Source: Polaromonas sp. (GTDB taxonomy: Bacteria; Pseudomonadota; Gammaproteobacteria; Burkholderiales; Burkholderiaceae_C). From it: a DNA stretch of 58,976 nt. Positions 38,017 through 47,800 of the stretch are shown here, piece after piece. The position numbers and the translations under genes are program-made. The notes under the pieces are model-generated. The model did not search any database, had not been told where the DNA came from, and was given only the letters and a program-made list of their open reading frames with translations. The DNA lies in NCBI GenBank assembly GCA_030655515.1, contig JAURVI010000013.1:1-58976 (forward strand), given 5' to 3'. Each line of letters begins with the position of its first letter. Position 1 is the first letter of the stretch.

Positions 38017-38806
38017 TGGCTGGCTTCTGAACGGCCCTCGCTTTTCCGAAGCGAACATCTCGCACAAACATCACGGTATTGATGCGTCTCGTTTCGAAAA
38101 GCTGGGTAGCCTCGAACAGCGCACCCAGCTTCTCGTAACCGTAATTTCTCGGATCGAAGGAAGCCTGATTGGAAATATGCGTTCCAACCGATCCAAGAAT
38201 TGCCCAGCCATCTTCATCGGCAGCAGATTGAACCGCTCCACGAAGCAGCTTTACCAGCCGCGTATCCATTTTGAGCTTAGCGGTCGGCACGGGTTGCAGC
38301 GTCTCCGCCTCAAGAGCAACCGCAAGTGAAGGCTCGGCATTGGCTAGCTGCTCCGGTTCATTGCCCAGGTTCTCGACAAACAGAAATGTAGAACAAGCTC
38401 TTTGGAATGGCTCAGGCGCTTTTTTTTGCCCGAATCCGAAAACATCTGCGCCTTTAGACTTCAAGTGCATGACCAGCGGCGTGAAGTCTGCGTCGGAAGA
38501 AACAATTCCAAACGCGTGAGGCCTGTCCGTGTAGAGCAACTCCATCGCATCGATCACCATCGCCATGTCGCTGGCGTTCTTTCCTTTGGTGTAGTCAAAC
38601 TGCTGCATCGGTCGTATCGCGTGTTCATGCAGCGCTTCTTCCCAGCCCTTCAGCTCGCTTTTTTTCCAGTTGCCGTAAGCCCTTCGCACGTTGATAGACC
38701 CGTGCTTGGAGAGCTCCGCCAAAATCGCCTCGATTTTTCCGGCAGGCGCGTTATCCGCGTCAATCAACAACGCGATTCGATAGCTTCCAGCCTGCTCAGG
38801 CTTCAT
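38000..38806 (-). CDS. NYN (PIN-like) ribonuclease with C-terminal LOTUS/OST-HTH-like domain
   Basis: The 268-aa protein's residues about 10-150 match a LabA/NYN fold. Acidic residues are in [31 protein letters not shown] and [19 protein letters not shown]. After a linker, residues about 180-262 ([11 protein letters not shown]...[15 protein letters not shown]...[11 protein letters not shown]) resemble an OST-HTH/LOTUS RNA-binding domain. This domain pair suggests RNA cleavage or binding. It overlaps pyrC by 4 bases and DUF3025 by 17. Confidence 0.85.
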   Translation of the reverse strand: MKPEQAGSYRIALLIDADNAPAGKIEAILAELSKHGSINVRRAYGNWKKSELKGWEEALHEHAIRPMQQFDYTKGKNASDMAMVIDAMELLYTDRPHAFGIVSSDADFTPLVMHLKSKGADVFGFGQKKAPEPFQRACSTFLFVENLGNEPEQLANAEPSLAVALEAETLQPVPTAKLKMDTRLVKLLRGAVQSAADEDGWAILGSVGTHISNQASFDPRNYGYEKLGALFEATQLFETRRINTVMFVRDVRFGKARAVQKPANASEN

Positions 38807-39843
38807 ACCATTTTCCAGTTCAAAGTTTCGCCACTTCGCAGCGGTTTGAGCCGGGCCGCGCCAAACGCAAAACTCTCGGGCGGCGTCCAGCTTTCTTTCT
38901 TTAGCGTGATGGTGCCCGTGTTGCGCGGCAGGCCATAAAAGTCGGCACCGTTGAAGCTGGCGAAGGCTTCGAGCTGGTCGAGCGCGCCGGCCGCCTCAAA
39001 GGCTTCGGCGTACAGCTCCATGGCCGCGTGGGCGGTGTAGCAGCCGGCGCAGCCGGTGGCGTGCTCTTTCAGGTGGGCCGGGTGCGGCGCGCTGTCGGTG
39101 CCAAGGAAGAACTTGGCATTGCCGCTGGTGGCCGCTTCGACCAGCGCGAGGCGGTGGGTTTCGCGTTTGAGCACCGGCAGGCAGTAGTAATGGGGGCGCA
39201 ACCCTGACCCGTTCGCGCCGGTAAAAATCGCGTTGCGGTTGTACAGCAGATGGTGCGCCGTCACGGTGGCCGCGGTAAAACGGTCGGCATCGCGCACATA
39301 CTGCGCTGCCTCTTTTGTCGTGATGTGCTCGAAAACGATCTTGAGCTCAGGGAAATCCCGGCGCAGCGGGATCAACTGGGTGTCGATGAACACCGCCTCG
39401 CGGTCGAACAGGTCGATGTCGGGCGAGGTCACTTCACCATGCACCAGCAGCAGCAGGCCGGCGCGCTGCATCGCTTCCAGCGTTTTATAGGTCTTGCGCA
39501 AGTCAGTGACGCCGGCGTCGCTGTTGGTCGTGGCACCCGCCGGGTACAGCTTGAGCGCCACCACGCCCGCCTCTTTGGCCCGGCTGATCTCGTCGGGCGG
39601 CAAGTTGTCGGTCAGGTACAGCGTCATCAGCGGCTCGAAGCGCACGCCCGGCGGCACCGCGGCCTGGATGCGTTCGCGGTAGGCCACGGCCTGGGCGGCG
39701 GTGGTGACCGGCGGCCTGAGGTTGGGCATGATGATCGCGCGGCCGAACTGGGCGGCGGTGTGCGGCACCACGGTGTGGAGGGCCTCGCCGTCGCGCACGT
39801 GCAGGTGCCAGTCATCGGGGCGGGTGATGGTTATTTGACTCAT
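38803..39843 (-). CDS. pyrC: Dihydroorotase
   Basis: It cyclises N-carbamoyl-aspartate to dihydroorotate in pyrimidine synthesis. The 346-aa protein is the class II (E. coli) type: metal ligands in [13 protein letters not shown] (HxH). [16 protein letters not shown] carries the carboxylated Lys, [16 protein letters not shown] the next ligand, and [15 protein letters not shown] the catalytic Asp. The ATG at 39843 begins [11 protein letters not shown]. Its stop overlaps the NYN gene start. Confidence 0.96.
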   Translation of the reverse strand: MSQITITRPDDWHLHVRDGEALHTVVPHTAAQFGRAIIMPNLRPPVTTAAQAVAYRERIQAAVPPGVRFEPLMTLYLTDNLPPDEISRAKEAGVVALKLYPAGATTNSDAGVTDLRKTYKTLEAMQRAGLLLLVHGEVTSPDIDLFDREAVFIDTQLIPLRRDFPELKIVFEHITTKEAAQYVRDADRFTAATVTAHHLLYNRNAIFTGANGSGLRPHYYCLPVLKRETHRLALVEAATSGNAKFFLGTDSAPHPAHLKEHATGCAGCYTAHAAMELYAEAFEAAGALDQLEAFASFNGADFYGLPRNTGTITLKKESWTPPESFAFGAARLKPLRSGETLNWKMV

Positions 39844-39890
39844 GGCGCCATTGTCCCAAATATCTCCCGACTGCGGCGGGAACCGGGGAG

Positions 39891-39924
39891 CCCTCACCCC
39901 ACCCTCTCCCAGAGGGCGAGGGGG
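39891..39924. repeat. Single half of the CCCTCACCC/CCCTCTCCC repeat
   Basis: CCCTCACCCCACCCTCTCCC followed by AGAGGGCGAGGGG matches the right half of the paired repeat at 20149-20230. It lies between gltL and pyrC and can form a small hairpin. Confidence 0.75.
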
Positions 39925-39944
39925 ACAAGGCAGTCGCCGCGGAC

Positions 39945-40682
39945 TCAGTGCTGCAAAATCTTGTTGAGAAAGTCCCGCGTGCGCTCCCGGCGGTTTTCGG
40001 GGTGGCTGAAGAATTCGTCTTTCGAGCAGTCCTCGAGGATCTTGCCGCCCACGTCCATGAAAATCACGCGGCTGCCGACCTTGCGGGCGAAACCCATCTC
40101 GTGCGTGACCACCATCATGGTCATGCCTTCGACGGCCAGGCCCATCATGCAGTCCAGCACCTCGCCGACCATCTCGGGGTCCAGCGCGGAAGTTGGCTCG
40201 TCGAACAGCATCGCAATCGGGTCCATGCTGAGGGCTCTGGCAATCGCCACGCGCTGCTGCTGCCCGCCCGAGAGCTGGCCGGGGAATTTGTCCTTGTGCG
40301 CCATCAGGCCCACGCGGTCCAGGTATTTCAGGCCGTGGGTTTTGGCCTCGTCCGGCTTGCGGCCCAGCACCTTGATCTGGGCCAGGGTCAGGTTCTCCGT
40401 CACGTTCAAGTGGGGAAACAGCTCGAAGTTCTGGAACACCATGCCAACTCTGGAGCGCAGCCTGGGCAGGTCGGTCTTGGGGTCATGCACCGCCTGGCCA
40501 TCGACATAGATTTCGCCCTTCTGGAAAGGCTCAAGCGCGTTGATGACCTTGATCAGCGTCGATTTGCCGGAGCCGGACGGACCGCAGACCACGACCACCT
40601 CGCCTTTTTCGATGTTGGTGCTGCAGTTGTTGAGCACCTGCACGGCGCCGTACCATTTGGAAACTTCTTTGAGTTGAATCAT
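39945..40682 (-). CDS. gltL: Amino-acid ABC transporter ATPase (GltL-type)
   Basis: The 245-aa cytosolic ATPase powers the GltJK permease. It has the Walker A motif [17 protein letters not shown] (about residue 36), Q-loop [16 protein letters not shown], signature [15 protein letters not shown], Walker [17 protein letters not shown] and the H-loop [16 protein letters not shown] 40682 gives the standard N-terminus [12 protein letters not shown]. It is last in the gltI-gltJ-gltK-gltL order, 54 bases after gltK. Confidence 0.95.
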   Translation of the reverse strand: MIQLKEVSKWYGAVQVLNNCSTNIEKGEVVVVCGPSGSGKSTLIKVINALEPFQKGEIYVDGQAVHDPKTDLPRLRSRVGMVFQNFELFPHLNVTENLTLAQIKVLGRKPDEAKTHGLKYLDRVGLMAHKDKFPGQLSGGQQQRVAIARALSMDPIAMLFDEPTSALDPEMVGEVLDCMMGLAVEGMTMMVVTHEMGFARKVGSRVIFMDVGGKILEDCSKDEFFSHPENRRERTRDFLNKILQH

Positions 40683-40736
40683 CTTGTTCTCCAGGGCGTT
40701 TGGGCGAGTTGTTAGCAAATAGCGTGCAACGAACTG

Positions 40737-41423
40737 TCATCGAACGATGGCAATCTTGTTTTGCAGCTTCTTGACGATGAACGACAAGCCAAAACAGATC
40801 ACGAAATAGACCACGGCGGCCAGCAGGTAAGCCTCTTCGGGCCGGCCGTAAATCTTGCCGGCGGTCGTCAAACCCTTGAGCAGGTCATAGGCGCCGATGG
40901 CGTAAACCAGCGAGGTGTCCTGGAACAAGATGATGGTCTGCGTCAGCAGAATCGGCACCATGTTCCGAAAGGCCTGCGGCAACACAACCAGGCGCATGTT
41001 CTGCCCGTAAGTCATGCCCAGCGCCAGGCCGGCGTTGATCTGGCCGCGCGAGATCGACTGGATGCCGGCCCGCATGATCTCGCTGAAATAGGCCGCTTCG
41101 AAGGCAATGAAGGTGATGATGGCCGAAATTTCCGAGCGGTTGTTGGCGCCCCCGGGAATCATGTCGAAAAATGCGCTGGGCATCAGCAGGTAGAACCAAA
41201 GGATCACCATGACCAGCGGCACCGAGCGCATGCCGTTGACGTAAAAGGTCGCGGGCAGCGCCAGGATCTTCGCACCCGACAGCCGCATCAGGGCCAGCAC
41301 GGTGCCCAGGAAAATGCCGCCAATGGTCGCAATCACCGTCAGTTCCACGCTGAAGATGAAACCTTTCATGACGAACCTGGAAATAATGTCCCAGCTCAGG
41401 AAGCTCAGGTCGAGACCCAGCAT
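40737..41423 (-). CDS. gltK: Amino-acid ABC permease GltK-type
   Basis: The 228-aa permease has about five membrane helices. The HisM/GltK signature includes AFEAAYFSEIMRAGIQSI and the EAA loop RGQINAGLALGMTYGQNM. It starts at MLGLDLSFLSWDII, one base after the gltJ stop. It pairs with GltJ to form the glutamate/aspartate channel. Confidence 0.94.
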   Translation of the reverse strand: MLGLDLSFLSWDIISRFVMKGFIFSVELTVIATIGGIFLGTVLALMRLSGAKILALPATFYVNGMRSVPLVMVILWFYLLMPSAFFDMIPGGANNRSEISAIITFIAFEAAYFSEIMRAGIQSISRGQINAGLALGMTYGQNMRLVVLPQAFRNMVPILLTQTIILFQDTSLVYAIGAYDLLKGLTTAGKIYGRPEEAYLLAAVVYFVICFGLSFIVKKLQNKIAIVR

Positions 41424-41424
41424 G

Positions 41425-42147
41425 TCAGTGACCTCCGCCCGCGGTGCCGGCCACGATGTAGCCCGGAATCTGGACTTTCTTTTCAATGAACGCAAAGACC
41501 CGGTTCACGGCAAAGGCCGACACGGCATACAACGCTGTCACGGCCAGGTAAATCTCGATGCCCCGTGAGGTTTCCTCCTGCGCCTGCATCGCAAACATGG
41601 TCAGCTCGGCAATCGACACGGCAAAAGCCACCGACGAGTTTTTCAGCAGGTTCATCGACTCGCTGGTCAGCGGCGGGATGATGATGCGAACCGCCATCGG
41701 CAGGATCACGTAGCGGTAGGTCTGCGCCGTCGTGAAACCCATGGCCATGCCGGCATAACGCTGGCCGCGCGGCAGGGACTGCACGCCGGCCCTGACCTGC
41801 TCGGCAATCCGCGCCGAAGTAAAAAAACCCAGCGCAAACACGACCAGCAAAAAGCTCGGCACCTGCTGCATGGCGGGAAACATCTTTGGAACAACGAAAT
41901 ACCAGATGAAAATCTGCACGAGCAGGGGAACATTGCGAAAGAGCTCAACCCAGGCATTGGCCAGCCGCACCAGCCAGGGGCTGTTCGGCAGGGTTCTGAG
42001 CGTGCCCATGAGCCCGCCCATCAGGATGGCAACGACCCATGAACAGCCGGCAACGGCCAGCGTCCAGCCCCAGGCGTCGAACATCCACTGCAAATAGGTG
42101 CGTCCGCTGCCATCGTCATTGAGAAATACTTGCCAATCCCAGGTCAT
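41425..42147 (-). CDS. gltJ: Amino-acid ABC permease GltJ-type
   Basis: The 240-aa permease begins MTWDWQVFLNDDGSGRTYLQ, very like GltJ of E. coli. It has helices around residues 28-50, 65-90 and further on, and the EAA loop RGQRYAGMAMGFTTAQTYRY. Downstream gltK starts 1 base after its stop. Confidence 0.94.
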   Translation of the reverse strand: MTWDWQVFLNDDGSGRTYLQWMFDAWGWTLAVAGCSWVVAILMGGLMGTLRTLPNSPWLVRLANAWVELFRNVPLLVQIFIWYFVVPKMFPAMQQVPSFLLVVFALGFFTSARIAEQVRAGVQSLPRGQRYAGMAMGFTTAQTYRYVILPMAVRIIIPPLTSESMNLLKNSSVAFAVSIAELTMFAMQAQEETSRGIEIYLAVTALYAVSAFAVNRVFAFIEKKVQIPGYIVAGTAGGGH

Positions 42148-42206
42148 GGGGCCTCCAACGAAATTTGTGCGTTGCCTTGATCTTGTTGTTTGGCTCTGGG
42201 AAAAAC

Positions 42207-42244
42207 AACAAACCCCGCCAGGAAAGTCACCAGCGGGGTTTGTT
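42207..42244 (-). terminator. Partial terminator/attenuator between gltI and gltJ
   Basis: On the minus strand, AACAAACCCCGC (42244-42233) pairs perfectly with GCGGGGTTTGTT (42218-42207), followed by GTTTTTCCC. This 12-bp stem plus T-tract, right after gltI, should let most transcripts stop there. That would make the binding protein more abundant than the membrane parts, a common arrangement. Confidence 0.75.
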
Positions 42245-42262
42245 TGACTTCAGTTGCCAGGA

Positions 42263-43159
42263 TTACTTTTTGGCGTAGGCTTCCATGGGGTTGTCATTGG
42301 GGTTGGCCCAGGCGGCCTTGGTGCTCTCGCTGGCGGGCAAGCCAATGCGTACGTTTTTCGGCGGGACGGGTTGCATGAGCCACTTGTCATATATTTTTTC
42401 CAGCTCGCCGGACTTGATCAGGTCCTTGATGGTGTCGTCCGACAATTTTTTGAACGCCGGGTCGTCTTTGCGCATCATGATGGCAATGGGCTCAACACTC
42501 AGTACTTCACCGACGACCTTGAAGCCGGCGGGGTTCTTGGAGTTGGCGATGTTGCTGGCCAGGATGGAACCATCCATGACAAACGCCTCCGCACGGCCGG
42601 ACTCCAGCAACAAAAAGCTGTCGGAGTGGTCTTTGCCGAAAACTTCCTTGAAGTCAACGCCGTTGGCACGCTCATTTTTGCGCAAGGTCTGAACGGAGGT
42701 CGTGCCGGTTGTGGTTGCCACGCTTTTGCCATTGAGCTGGGCGATGGAAGTAATGCCGGAGTCGGCTTTGACAGCCATGCGCACCTCTTCAACAAAGGTG
42801 GTGACGGCAAACGCAACGTCTTTTTGACGGGCCGCATTGTTGGTCGTGGAGCCGCACTCAATATCGACCGTGCCGTTTTGAACCAGCGGAATGCGGTTTT
42901 GCGATGTCACCGGCAAGTATTTGACTTCCAGCTTCTTGCCTACCGCTTTTTCGAGATTGGCCAGAATGCGCTGGCAGATGTCAACGTGGTAACCGGCGTA
43001 TTTGCCGTCACCGAGCGTAAAGGAAAGACCGGATGAGTCGCGCACACCCATGGTGACGACGCCGGAGGCTTTGACCTTGGCGATGGTGTCGTTGGCCTGG
43101 GCAAATACGCCGCCTGATGCCAGGACAGCGATGGCCAGTACGGCTAGTTTGAGTTTCAT
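42263..43159 (-). CDS. gltI: Periplasmic glutamate/aspartate-type binding protein
   Basis: The 298-aa exported solute-binding protein has a signal peptide (residues 1-22, cleaved after VFAQA) and the family 3 binding fold. Landmarks are ASGVVTMGVRDSSGLSFTLG, YAGYHVDICQRILANLEKAV, IECGSTTNNAARQKDVAF and MRKDDPAFKKLSDDTIKDL. An AAGGAAA ribosome-binding site precedes the ATG. Specificity for Glu/Asp rests on overall similarity to GltI and the operon layout. Confidence 0.94.
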   Translation of the reverse strand: MKLKLAVLAIAVLASGGVFAQANDTIAKVKASGVVTMGVRDSSGLSFTLGDGKYAGYHVDICQRILANLEKAVGKKLEVKYLPVTSQNRIPLVQNGTVDIECGSTTNNAARQKDVAFAVTTFVEEVRMAVKADSGITSIAQLNGKSVATTTGTTSVQTLRKNERANGVDFKEVFGKDHSDSFLLLESGRAEAFVMDGSILASNIANSKNPAGFKVVGEVLSVEPIAIMMRKDDPAFKKLSDDTIKDLIKSGELEKIYDKWLMQPVPPKNVRIGLPASESTKAAWANPNDNPMEAYAKK

Positions 43160-43203
43160 GGGATTTCCTTCGGGTTAAATGAAGAGGTTGATGAGCAACA
43201 TTC

Positions 43204-43256
43204 TAGGGCCTGTTCATAAGTAAATGGGAGATGCTTTTAGTTGTGTACAGGCCCTA
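43204..43256. repeat. 53-bp segment bounded by 10-bp inverted repeats
   Basis: TAGGGCCTGT (43204-43213) and ACAGGCCCTA (43247-43256) bound a 33-base AT-richer spacer between gltI and the LysR gene. The ends look like terminal repeats of a degenerate transposable element, but a regulator site is possible too. Confidence 0.45.
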
Positions 43257-43279
43257 AACGGCGAGCTGACGCATTTTAT

Positions 43280-44242
43280 TTAAGGCGACCCAAGGTTGCC
43301 ATTGAGACGGGTTTTTCCGGTCGGCCTGGGCAGGGCCTGGCTTTCCAGAAAATGCCACAGCGCCTGCGCCGGGCTTTTGGCCGTGTCCTTGCCGGTCGGC
43401 CGCTCGCGGTAAACGCGCACATCCATGGCCATTTCCAGCCCGGGGCCGGCGCTGACCAGCTTTTTCGCCCGGAGCTCCTTTTTGACGGCGCTCAAAGGCA
43501 AAAACGCGATGCCATGGCCTTCCAGCGCCATCGCCTTGAGGCCTTCGGCCATGTCGGTCTCATACACCCGGTCCAGGTGGATGGCGGTGCCCGACTGCTT
43601 GAGGATCAGGTCCACCACCCGGCCCAGGTAAGCGCCCGGGGCATAACCCAGGTAGGGCAGCGGCTGGCCCGCCCGGCCCGGCAACCGGAACAGCGGCGCG
43701 CCGTCCGCCTCGGCCTTGACGAAAGGCGCCAGCATCTCCCGCCCCAGGCTGACCATTTCATACCGGTCGGCGTCGAGCTGGAAAGGCTGCGAATCGTGGT
43801 GGTAGGCAATCAGCAAATCGCAACTGCCTTCAACCAGGCGCAACACCGCGTCATGGACGTTGAGCGCGATCAGGCGGCTCTTGATGGGACCGAACTTCTC
43901 GCGCAGGCTGCTGACCCAGGCCGGGAAAAAGGTGAAGGCCAGGGTGTGCGGCACGGCAAACTCGATCACGTCCTGCCCGGCCGAGTTGTGGCCGCGCAGC
44001 ATGGCGCGCGTCGACTGCAGGCCCTGCAGCATTTCCAGCGACTGGGTGTACAACGTTTCCCCGGCGGGGGTCAGGCGTGTCGGATAGGAACTGCGGTCCA
44101 CCAGGTCGGTGCCGGCCCAGGCCTCCAGCGACTGGATGCGCCGTGAAAACGCCGGCTGCGTCACGTGGCGCAGCGTGGCCGAGCGGCTGAAACTGCGGGT
44201 TTCAGCGAGACTGACGAAGTCTTCGAGCCATTTGGTTTCCAT
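43280..44242 (-). CDS. LysR-family transcriptional regulator, HypT-like
   Basis: The 320-aa regulator has a winged helix-turn-helix at residues about 4-62 (WLEDFVSLAETRSFSRSATL, RHVTQPAFSRRIQSLEAW) and an effector-binding domain from about 92. The N-terminus closely resembles HypT/YjiE, a hypochlorite-responsive LysR, though the oxidant-sensing residues cannot be judged here. It may control the adjacent gltIJKL operon in the same orientation, or a lost neighbour. The first 65 bases including its ATG are duplicated at 48390-48454. Confidence 0.9.
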   Translation of the reverse strand: METKWLEDFVSLAETRSFSRSATLRHVTQPAFSRRIQSLEAWAGTDLVDRSSYPTRLTPAGETLYTQSLEMLQGLQSTRAMLRGHNSAGQDVIEFAVPHTLAFTFFPAWVSSLREKFGPIKSRLIALNVHDAVLRLVEGSCDLLIAYHHDSQPFQLDADRYEMVSLGREMLAPFVKAEADGAPLFRLPGRAGQPLPYLGYAPGAYLGRVVDLILKQSGTAIHLDRVYETDMAEGLKAMALEGHGIAFLPLSAVKKELRAKKLVSAGPGLEMAMDVRVYRERPTGKDTAKSPAQALWHFLESQALPRPTGKTRLNGNLGSP

Positions 44243-44243
44243 G
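44179..44243. repeat. 65-bp direct repeat, copy 1 (LysR gene 5' end)
   Basis: The stretch covering the first 21 codons of the LysR gene is repeated in the same orientation at 48390-48454 with 64 of 65 bases identical; the single difference is at 44192. The two copies bracket the restriction-modification/PIN pair. Confidence 0.95.
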
Positions 44244-44307
44244 GTTTCAGATTCTTGTTAACAAACCGGGTTGATGGGCATCATGCCGTTTTTACAAACT
44301 GCATTTC

Positions 44308-44817
44308 TTATCCAATTTTTTCGACGATAAGTCCCGCAACAGTTTTTTGAATCCCGTCTTCGACGTAACGGAAATCCACTTCATTTTCAGTCACCAAAAT
44401 TGCAGGTGGATTGAAGTCCAGGCAACTGGCTGCGATGAACGCGTCAGGCAACTTAAGACGCCCGCCATCGGGACCAGCCGGCGCTCCGCCAGCGACCGCG
44501 GCGACGCGGCGTAGTATTTCAGCTCTCTGGGTTGCAGCCACGTCAGCAACTTCTTTGGATACCTCCACGATGATTAGCTGCGGGTTATCAAACTCTGCGG
44601 CGAATGCCGCCTCCGCCGCTGCCCGTTCTGCCGGGTCAAGCAAACGCCGGGCCGCCACAAGGCATTCGGCCACGCAAATGCGGCTGGTAGCCCGCGCCGC
44701 ACCGGGGTACTTCAATAACAGGGCATCCAGATCAGCTTGCACCTTCTGGCGCTTGTTTTCTTCCCCCAAGATCAAATGGCTCCAGACATTGGTATCAAGC
44801 AGAAGCACGTGACTCAT
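44308..44817 (-). CDS. PIN-domain ribonuclease co-transcribed with the RM gene
   Basis: The 169-aa PIN protein has acidic residues in HVLLLDTNVWSHLIL (Asp8), RICVAECLVAARRLL (Glu) and LPDAFIAASCLDF (Asp), and the end VTENEVDFRYVEDG. It is longer than most VapC toxins (about 130) because of a 25-residue segment rich in Ala/Gly (about 100-125). Its ATG overlaps the stop of the large upstream gene (ATGA), so translation is coupled. No antitoxin gene is visible on either side. It could be a free-standing effector held inactive by the RM protein, or a toxin whose antitoxin was lost. Confidence 0.85.
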   Translation of the reverse strand: MSHVLLLDTNVWSHLILGEENKRQKVQADLDALLLKYPGAARATSRICVAECLVAARRLLDPAERAAAEAAFAAEFDNPQLIIVEVSKEVADVAATQRAEILRRVAAVAGGAPAGPDGGRLKLPDAFIAASCLDFNPPAILVTENEVDFRYVEDGIQKTVAGLIVEKIG

Positions 44818-47800
44818 TTACGATTCCCGCCGGACAGCAACTCACGCTCGGTCCAGCGGTTTCTCTCCGCTCGCAAAAACTCGCTTAGTTCGTCGGCACT
44901 TTGACCTTTGCCTGTTGGGCCGGATCTGTGAGTCAAACGGATCCAGTCTTCTGACTGTTCTTGCAGGTCTCGGCCCGTTGAGACAGCTTCAACAAGAAAA
45001 TCAATCTGACCCATCACGCTGGCGAGTTCGCGGCGAATACTGGTGCGCAAACGGCCCAGGGTACGCGGGTCCAGTTCCAGGTCTTGCTGGCTCCCCAGGA
45101 TTTTCTGCACTTGTTGAGCTGCTTGTTGGCCCAAGGCGACCAAGCGACGGTGGGAAGGCTGGTTGCGCGAGAATTCTGGCCACGGGAGTTCGAGGATTTT
45201 CTTGTGTACGTGACGCGGGCCAAAGAGGCCGCGCGCCTGAAACTCCTTGATCCTGCCATTTGCATAGCCACTGTTTAAGTAGCACTCGACAAACCGTGCT
45301 TCATCTTCAGTCTGTGTGAAAGAGATGTAGCAGGTTGATTCCGCCAGAAAACGAAGGTCTCTGGACGAAACATCCAAAACACACGCGGAAGCATCGCTGG
45401 CGGAGGCCGTATACATCACCGCCCATTGGGCATCGACAGGCTGATCCGTCAGGCCGCGTTGAAAATTCAGCCGGTTATAGGCGCTCATTTTCTGTTTCTT
45501 CGCACTGTCGCTACGCCGTTCGTCCCACAACCGCTCGCATTGCCCGAACCAGCGCGCAGCCTCGATATCACCGCACGCCGTCAACTCAGTCGCATCCAGC
45601 AGGCGCCAATGGCGCTTGCCGGGCAAGGCTTGGCCCGATGCATCAACTTCATCCTCCTGCACCAGCGGCAAGGCTACCAGCGGTGGATTGACCAGCGCAA
45701 ACGGCAAAATATTGCGCGCCAGGGCTGTTCGAAACAGGTACTTGCCTTGCATGGGGCCTGTCAATAGGATGCCATCCCAGGGCTTTTTTGCCCCTTCCAC
45801 GGCCAGCGGGTGGGTGCGCAAGTTCACCGTATGCTCGGAAAGGTCCGTCAAGCCGTCCAGCGAAGCGCCTTGGGGCTGCACAAAGTAAAAAGCACGCGGC
45901 ACGATAGTGGCGCCCTGCTTGAAACGCGGCGCGTAGGCATTGCCACCGCGGCCACCTTGCAGTCTATTTTCCACTAAAGCAGAGCGCTTCTTCTTGCTCT
46001 GCGCACCACCCAATTCCTGAAAATACCAACGCGTGTTGTCTTCCTTCACAAAGGCCTGTGCATCGTTCCAGTGCATGTGGGGCCGAGGCAACTTGCCGTG
46101 GAGAACGCGCCCTACCAGGCCATTGCGTGGCAAAGCGCGCTGGCGTTGGGTGTCCACGCCTTCGGCTTGCGAGGCGGTCGCCATCAGCACGCAAGCCGGC
46201 ACGTTAAACAAGGGTGAAACGTCCTTCAGGTCCCACACCTCAGTGAGTTTGAAGCCGCGGGCCTCGCCGCTGCGAGCGTTATGGTGCTGGTCCGCACTCA
46301 AAAAAGAACGGGGCAACACAAATGCCAGTTGGGCGCCATCTTTGGCCAGATACTTCCCACAGTGCGATAGAAAAACGGCAGCCAGATCAATGTGCGGGTT
46401 GTTGGACTTGGACCCGGGCATCAAACCGTAATAGGCCGCCAGCGCGCGCACGTCCGCCTGATAGTCGCCACTGGTAATGTCAGCGTAGGTCAGCCATGGC
46501 GGGTTGGCAACCACCACATCAAACATCCGGTGCATGAAGACGGGTTGATACAGGTTTTGCAGCACAAAGCGCCAAATGCCATCGCGGTTGTTGAGCTTGG
46601 CTTTTCGCATGGCCTGGTACACGGCATACAACTCGCCAACGTGCTGACGTGCGAGGTCGGCGTCAGGCACGCGATTGCGCAGAGCTTTTTCAAATCCATC
46701 CATACTTTGCTCAACGTTGAGCTGCTCGTCAATGAAGTGCTGCGCCAGATCAATCGCCTTGGAAAAACTGTCTGGTTGCCCGATGAAGGGGGCCATGTCG
46801 AGCGGCAAACGCGTGTCATCAACACGCACTGCAAAGTGATGTCCGGAGGTGAAGAGTGATTTCTTCGCTTCGTCAGAAGAAAGGAAAAGCGTGTTGGCCA
46901 GGTAGACGTTCAATACCACTGGCGCACGGGCTCTGGCAACACCCTCCCCCAGTGCCAGCAATAGGGTGGTCTTGGCAATTTGCACTGACAAAGGGTGAAC
47001 GTCCACACCTTTCACTTGGTTGGCGATTTGTTGGGGCGGCATGTCCGGCCATTCGCGTCGGTAACGCGCGACCAGGGCTCGCAAGAACGAACCCGAGCCA
47101 CATGCTGGGTCGAGCGCGTAGAACCCCCGCTCAAGGTGCAAGTCGTCCACAACTCGTTCGCACAGCCAGTCGGGTGTGTAGTACTCACCCAAAGCATGGC
47201 GGGTATCTATATCAATCAACTCCTGGTAGACACCCTTCAAAATGTCTTCCTCGACATCCGTGAAGTCATACTCCGAAATCTGGTTATAGAGCTCGCGCAG
47301 GATGGGCGCCAGTTGCTGAAAAAACTTCGGATCACTGACCCAATAGAAAAAGTCGCCTTCAACAAAGTTGGCAACATTCAATGCGGCAAATGCTTCGCCC
47401 GACAGGATGCCTCTGAGCTCATCATCGCTGGGGTGCGTGGCTGGTTTTAGCACGGCATAAGCCAGCAACTTGGCAAATACACTCAGGTAGGTATGCACGA
47501 GGTACACCGAGTTACCCAGCTCAAACTTGCCATAGGCCAATTGCAAAAATCGCTGCCACTGCTCAAATGCGACGTGTACCGGTGACGAACCATCTTGCAC
47601 GGGCATGACGCGTTGCATGACCTGCACAGCGTTAATGAAGATGCGCGAAGTGTCGCCAAAATCGAGCTGGATGGCGTCAAGTGTGGCGCGCTGCTTGGTT
47701 GAACGGAAAAGAATCCGGTCAAGAAAAAAGAAAAACTTGTCTTCGTTGTCTTTTTTGACCTCGAAGTCTTCTACCTGACGCAACGCTGTGCGATTCGGAG

